This document shows, in pieces, positions 58,340-64,000 of a stretch of 64,000 nt of DNA; the first letter of the stretch is position 1; every line of letters begins with the position of its first letter. Under the pieces are notes generated by a model that saw only the letters and a list, made by a program, of their open reading frames with translations, was not told where the DNA came from and searched no databases. Made by a program: the position numbers and the translations under genes. Source of the stretch: Glomus cerebriforme (lineage: Eukaryota; Glomeromycota; Glomeromycetes; Glomerales; Glomeraceae); the NCBI GenBank assembly GCA_003550305.1, contig QKYT01000070.1, positions 210,135-274,134 on the forward strand. Reading direction: 5' to 3'.

Positions 58340-60560
58340 TTTATCGGTCGTTGGTTGCTTTTTTTTTTTTAAAAAAAAAAAAAGAATGGAAGAAATAAGA
58401 AGATTTGATCTACTTTGTCTTTTGATGACTTGAGATCGATTTCTCAAAAAATTCATGAAAGTAGAAAAGAACCATATTTATAGAAAAAAAATCGATCTAT
58501 AAATAAACATAATAAAACGCAATTTTTTATCATTTAAAACAATACGTTTAATAAGAATAATTTATACATGCATTTTTTATTCTATCTTGCAAAAAAATGA
58601 ATCTCATAATATGCGTTGAAAATCTTACCCAATCACATGACTCCAAACTGAATTTGGACGTTTCACACATTCGGAGTTTGATCGATCCTCATTATTACAC
58701 AGAAAATTTTCATTGTTTAAATTTAAATTTTAATGACTCCATATGGAAATTTTTTTTACATTTCTTCTAATCAGAAATAACGGACATTTCTATATTAAAA
58801 AAGTTTTGGAATGCTTTCAAAGAATAACTATTCTATTTTTAACGTGAGAACAAATAGAAGTTTCTCAATCTTTTGGCTAAGCTAATTTTTACTTAGTCAG
58901 ACGAAGATTTGAATGTATAATGAAAATGCTAAAGAATATTGTTAAAAGTTTTTAATGACGTCACGATTATTTTTTTTTTTATAAAAAATCAATTTATATT
59001 TTAAGGTCATATGTGTACCAAGGTTTTTTATATCAATGCAACCACTGTTATAAAAATATTTAATCATAAAAGAAATTTATATATAAATATTTTTGTTTTT
59101 TTAATCTATGATTTATATATAATTCATTATATATTCTCGGAGTTGTTGTCGTTGAAATATAATGATTTAGAAAAACTGTTTTTGTCGTAGAAAATGCATG
59201 AAAAATTTCTATAGAATCACCATTCACCGTCTTTTAATGATTAACGCCCGTTGAAAAGAATCAAAAATGATTGTTTCGGTTAATATATTTTCATTGTTTA
59301 AATAACTTAATTTTGTCTTGCACAATCAATCGTTTACCTAATACGATTTTCTAAAATTTTACTACGAAACAACAGAATATTTCATGTTTCTGACTTAGAA
59401 TACTCTCAAAGAATACTCTATTTTAATGTAAAAGGAAACATTAAACAATATCATCGATACTTAAAGATATTGTAATCTAAATCCCCTATAATTTTTATGA
59501 TTACTTCTAAAGAGCGTCTATGACGAGTGCGGATTCAATAACAGATTTACAATATATTACTTCAAAATATTTAATAATTAACCGTTCTACTGTAGTAAAG
59601 GACATGTATGTAACGAAACTTGTTCATCTATTTTAGCAAAAAAAAATTTCATTTACCAAACGATTCAAAAATTCGATCCGTTTCAGACTGTGATACAAAA
59701 AATGTGAGAAAAGAAAATTTTTCGCTTCACCAAACAAAAATTAGTATAGCTTGTCGCAGCAACTTTCAATATCAGGTGCTAAAATTATATTTTTAGAAAA
59801 ACGTAATTCTGGCCGGACAAATTTAAGATTTTACAGTATAAAGGATATCATTAGGAATTATGTGATTCCTTTTTATACTATATTACTATATATTATGACT
59901 AACTTCATTTTTCTAATGACGGTTTCATTTATTATAGTATAACAAAAAGCTAAAAAAAAAAATTAATATCCTATATACAATTGAGATATTATAACTATAT
60001 TATATCTAGCGATTGGATTTAAAATTTTTAGATACGTTTTAAAAAAGAGGATAATAAATTTGTTGCGGCTGAGTCTCGGGCTAGTAAAAGTTAAATGTTT
60101 TTATGAGCAATATGATTAAGAACTTTATCAAGGATATAAACTCTAGTAAAAATATTTTTCTATAATATTTTTCCATCAAACTTGGGAGCACTTCCATTTT
60201 AATTCCTTTAATCCTAATTTTTTGCTTTTAGTAAAAGTGTATAGTAGTATAATCAACTAAGCAAATGCTACTAAAGACTATAATGCATTTACTGAATTTA
60301 TTTTATAGGTTTCTTTTCATTATTTTATCGAAATTATAATATTAAAAGAAAAATTAACCATATATTGTTTGAAAAAATACAGGTATCATTCAATATGCAA
60401 TTATTATTCAATAATAATATGTTGATGCAAATAAAGTAATAATAAATAAACCTGGCACATTATTTCTATATACATAAATTGCAATATAAAAATTAATTTA
60501 TCAATTTAAGATTTAATATTTTTAAAATTCTTCCCTTAGATTTTGTTTCTCTTTGGATTA
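58340..60560. other. Upstream region of HMG copy 5 and 3' flank of cassette C
   Basis: No gene. Perfect TGACGTCA at 58956-58963 (617 bp upstream) and the GTTTCACCG-type block at 59218-59282 (TTCACCGTCTTTTAATGATT, TTAACGCCCGTTGAAAAG, AAAAATGATTGTTTCGGTTA). The rest is A+T-rich. Confidence 0.5.
58956..58963. promoter_or_regulatory. Perfect CRE-like palindrome upstream of HMG copy 5
   Basis: TGACGTCA followed by a T-run and AATCAATTTA, equivalent to the modules upstream of cassettes A and B. Confidence 0.4.
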
Positions 60561-62336
60561 TTATAGATAATCTAAAAATGAAAATAAGTATAAATATTAT
60601 TACAAAATTAGTATTAAAATAATAAATAAAATTACCGTTATAATCTAAATCCATAAAATCATCGATATCTTTTTCATAATCATTTGAAATTTCTACAAAA
60701 AAATTGATTTAATAACATTATATTCATTGATTTGAATTATATGATTGATATAATTATAACTTACTTGAAGAAATGACCATTGGTGTAATTGGATTGGAAG
60801 ATAAGTAAACGTTTACATTGAGTGCTTCAAGAATGGCAAAAAAAGGAGAAGCAATACCAAATGTTTGGTACGAGGTTATCCAATTTGCATGAAGGATACC
60901 AAGAGCTTTTCCTTTCTCATCTACAACACTTGCTCCTGAATCACCACATTCAAAATCTCCAGATTTAAATTTAAATGCTAATTGACGATCAAACCATTCA
61001 ACAGGATAGCATTTCTTACGGGTTTGACGAATTTCTGAGTCCAAATGTGACTTCATATAACCAACAAAAATTTTTTGATCTGTATTATTATAACATGGAA
61101 CATATTTTTCCATTGCTAACTTTTTTGCATTTTTAATACTCTCATTTGTTAGGTTACAGGCAATAGCTTGATCAGTAGGAAGCAACTGTCCAAGAGTAAG
61201 ACCTGTAGTTCGTCCTACTTTAAAAACCTGAGTGTTATAATTAAAATTCTTTAATTCACCATAAGTATAAGTACCTTCCAAACAAGTAGAAAATCCGGCA
61301 TCCTTGAAGTAACTTGAAGGAATTGAAAATTTTTTTGGATCTAATTTGCGATTTTCATTATTAAAGACACAAAATCCAGCATCAATCCCATATTTTCTAT
61401 TATTAACCTTTGAAATGAAATTTTTTCGCATTCCTTTTATTTGAGTAGCTAAAATAGGATTTCGACTTTCTGCGAGTTCAAGTTTTCTTTGCATTTCTTC
61501 AATTTCATCTTTATATTCACTTTCTTCTGAATCTTTTGATAACTCAAGGTAGCCTTTCAACTTCTTCCTTGGTTCAAACAAATCCTCATATGAAGGTTGG
61601 TAAACAACATTTTTTTTAGAATCTTTTTCATTAAATTTGAATATATGTTCACATGAAATAATACCAATTTGACCATTATCATTATCATAAGCAACAACAC
61701 TAAGAGTTCCAGTTGTATTTTCTTCTTCTGATCCTATGCCTATACTTGATCCCAATTTAACATCTCTTTGATAACGTTGACAATAATCTACACCTAAACC
61801 CGTACAGGGTGTTGCAGTACATGCTTCAATAACATCTACTGGGAATCCACAAATTTCCTTTGGAAATATACCATCACATCCACGACGTAAAATACCTTTC
61901 TGACGAACATATAATATAATTGCTGGTGTTTCAGTTAACTGGCCTTTAATTCGCTTATACCCAGTACCTATGCCTACTAGATTATAATGTGCTTCACGAA
62001 ATGATGATCCCAGTTCATTATCCAAAGCTTCATCAAATTTTTCCTTTAAATCCTGTGGAATTTTTATTGAACTTGGCAATGGATCAATTGTATTAATAAA
62101 CTTTGCTTCTTCTGCTATAAAATGAATTACTTGACCATCAATTATTTCTGTCTTGGCATATGGATGGTGTAAACCATGTGTAATCACATAGATATTCCAA
62201 GTTGTATTTCCTGCAAGGAGATCCTCAATGAGTCGACCCCAAAATATATCTACAATATCATCATTCATATATAACTCACAGAGGAGAGCCTCAAGCGTAT
62301 CACTCAAAAATATGGAATTTCTTATTATTTCTTCTT
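60561..62336 (-). CDS. Cassette C: NAL1-like serine protease frame with extra 3' exons
   Basis: The conserved coding part begins after an AG at 62337 (EEEIIRNSIFLSDTLEALL) and the main exon ends at 60765 with a GTAAGT donor. Two more exons, 60692-60636 and 60571-60561, follow in phase and give an acidic end (ISNDYEKDIDDFMDLDYN, DYL) where A and B have poly-Ser. The putative triad is complete: His in SCEHIFKFN, Asp in YGIDAGFC, Ser in CGDSGASVVD, with KVGRTTGLTLGQ between. The first ATG is at 62268-62266, inside conserved sequence. The linker exon's acceptor is AA instead of AG (62461-62462), so the join to the HMG frame appears broken; the frame may be translated alone from 62268 or be decaying. 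Confidence 0.6.
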
Positions 62337-62554
62337 CTATATTAATAAATTCAAAAGGATGTTGATAGCAAAAATTTTAAATTGTGAAATATATGTTCAA
62401 ATAAAAACATTATTTATTTGTTTACTGTATTATTACCTGAATTATTATTAAAATTATTCGTTAGAAAAATAAAAAAAAAAAAAGAATTAGTAGTTAAATT
62501 GCAATAATAAATACATACAATTTTTTTTTTCATATGATCAATATATTGAAAATC

Positions 62555-63274
62555 TTACAAAAAACATTTGTTTGACCAATTACTATCGTAACAAAACTTT
62601 AAAAATTTTATACCATATTTTGCTTTGCTTATCGATAATGGAGCTGGTGGAGGTCTTTTATCAATTATTAACGAATAATTATCAGAATAATCTAATCCAT
62701 CATCACAAGTTTCTTCATCAGCCTCATCATTTGTAAAAATCAATTTTTCATTTTCGTGATCAGGAATGGACCGAACAGGTGTCATTTTTGATTTAGGTTC
62801 ATATGATTCATATTTAGTTTCTTTTCTTTCTTTTCTTTGTGGTGAATACTTATAATCTGGATACAATTCTCTGTGTATCAAACTAACTTCTAAAGCTAAT
62901 TCAAGAAAAAATTTCTGATGTTGATCTGACAATTCTCCCCATAAGATTTTACTGACTTTATTTGCAAGTGGTACTAAGGTTTGTTTATTAATTCTATGTT
63001 TATCACAGAATTCTCTGATGATTTCTAATAAGCCAGATTTGGCAAGCTGATTTGTATAAATTAAATTTGAATTTGGAGATCGTTTGATTTTTGTTTTTGT
63101 ACCTGGTTTTTGGTCCCGTAATAAGTCTTTCGCTGTTGGCATTTCATTATTATCAATTGCCTTTCTAAATTTGCTTAAAAGATTATTCAACTCATTTCTA
63201 TTCTCAGAAAGGACTTGCGAAACTAAATCATCTTGCGAAACTAACTCGTTCAAATTAGTTAACTTTTGCGTCAT
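62555..63274 (-). CDS. Cassette C: MATA-type HMG-box protein
   Basis: Frame of 239 residues, the longest HMG frame of the array. The N-terminus has an extra DDLVSQVLSENRNELNN-type stretch, then NEMPTAKDLLRDQKPG. The box is IKRSPNSNLIYTNQLAKSGL to LYPDYKYSPQRKE; RSPNSN replaces RPPNSN, a divergence at a usually invariant Pro. The tail keeps SKMTPVRSIPDHENEKLI and an acidic patch. It reads through the place where A and B have intron 1 and ends ...NKCFL at a GTAAG that could be a donor, but that would leave phase 2, not phase 1. With the downstream acceptor lost, this copy probably makes an HMG-only protein. Confidence 0.7.
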   Translation of the reverse strand: MTQKLTNLNELVSQDDLVSQVLSENRNELNNLLSKFRKAIDNNEMPTAKDLLRDQKPGTKTKIKRSPNSNLIYTNQLAKSGLLEIIREFCDKHRINKQTLVPLANKVSKILWGELSDQHQKFFLELALEVSLIHRELYPDYKYSPQRKERKETKYESYEPKSKMTPVRSIPDHENEKLIFTNDEADEETCDDGLDYSDNYSLIIDKRPPPAPLSISKAKYGIKFLKFCYDSNWSNKCFL

Positions 63275-64000
63275 TGTTTTTGTCGTTAACTACAAAAAAA
63301 ATAGTGACTGCTTAGATCAATATCCGAAAATTTATCTTATATTTAGAAAATATATCTTACAATATATTTTCTTAGGGAGTCCTATTTTTATATAAATCAT
63401 CATCGCACAATGGTTTCACCGTTGAAAAACATTATCCTAATAAAGAAAACCATTACATTCGGCTGATGATTACTGTTAATGGTGATGTCACCACGAAACC
63501 GGCGTAACAGAATTTGATTCCTTTTTTATCTGAACAAATTCTAGTTTTTATAATAAAAATAACAAGAAATAAATTTATTAGGAGGGAAATGACATCATAG
63601 GAGCTTGCTCAGAAAGTTCCTTCATTTTGTTTAAAAGTATAAGTGCTTGATATTACTAACTAAAAAAATGTAATTACTATAAGCATTGTTAAATTTTAAA
63701 AAAAAATACATATTTAAAAATAAATTAGATAACTAACTGCAATAGTTTCAACACTGTCTATTTAATAAAAGTAAATTTTGCAAATATACGTACAATGTCA
63801 TTTTCATTAAAGGATTGAGTAGTCCTTTACGTGTATTGTAACTTAAATTTTTCATTACACTATGGTCCCATTCTAAAAAACAGCATCTCCAAATTCTATA
63901 TCAGATTTTTGAATATTAAATTCAGTTTTACCAAAGAGAAAAACATTCATAGTAGTTGACATTTTTTATTTCATTTTATTAAAGAAGGTTTGTTTTTCTA
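63275..64000. other. Upstream region of cassette C to window end
   Basis: No gene. CGCACAATGGTTTCACCG at about 63402-63421 matches the block upstream of HMG copy 2. GGTGATGTCACC, a perfect 12-base palindrome around TGATGTCA, lies at 63481-63492, about 210 bp upstream of the start codon. Confidence 0.5.

Noticed and set aside
62305..62307. Start of cassette C protease at the head of its frame
   Set aside because: Also TTG. The first true ATG is at 62268-62266, within conserved sequence.
62463..62559. A 31-nt intron plus small exon that would restore phase in cassette C
   Set aside because: An intron that short is implausible, and the next acceptor is missing anyway.
1..64000. tRNA, rRNA or CRISPR array
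   Set aside because: No cloverleaf, conserved rRNA core or evenly spaced identical repeat was seen; the repeats present are diverged minisatellites.

Overview
The window is eukaryotic: about 80% A+T, genes broken by many introns of roughly 50-140 nt with GT..AG ends, and long A+T-rich intergenic DNA full of small DNA transposons. The gene content points to an arbuscular mycorrhizal fungus of the Rhizophagus type. It has several MATA-type HMG-box genes in tandem, a lineage-style kinase with an N-terminal Cys motif and a DLG motif, and a NAL1-like trypsin-fold family. The species call is inference; no database was searched.

Layout. 1-3352 is gene-free and A+T-rich, with a probable Tc1-like element (782-1654). 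3353-8442 is a plus-strand gene of many short exons for Integrator subunit 4. 8775-9713 is a Cys-motif/coiled-coil protein. 9.7-22.5 kb is a repeat graveyard: decayed reading frames (10.3-11.8 kb), minisatellites, and Tc1/pogo-like and hAT-like MITEs, some nested, with target-site duplications still readable. 22516-30196 is a compact housekeeping block: a USP35/38-type ubiquitin protease (+), FIS1 (-), ATP11 (+, sharing a 167-bp divergent promoter with FIS1) and a tubby-C-like protein (+). 30387-31961 is an unknown coiled-coil protein (-). 32-37 kb holds another decayed frame. 37179-39050 is a protein kinase (+) and 39973-40377 a small membrane protein (+).

The accessory part is 41-64 kb: six MATA-HMG-box units, all on the minus strand. 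Three are followed 0.4-0.5 kb downstream by a reading frame with a NAL1-like trypsin fold. In two cassettes (47122-49785 and 52756-55386) conserved splice sites join the HMG frame, two tiny linker exons and the protease frame in phase. This predicts single proteins of 780 and 779 residues: an HMG-box DNA-binding module fused to a serine-protease module. The protease frames have no ATG at their conserved N-terminal end, which supports the fusion. The third cassette has lost one splice acceptor and gained two short 3' exons. Copy B has Asn where the putative catalytic Asp should be. Shared upstream blocks (a CRE-like TGACGTCA, a T/A tract, a GTTTCACCG block) mark the units as repeated duplications that keep their promoters. 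This fused, mosaic, partly degenerating array is the best candidate here for an undescribed system: possibly proteases tethered to chromatin, and possibly under gene conversion.
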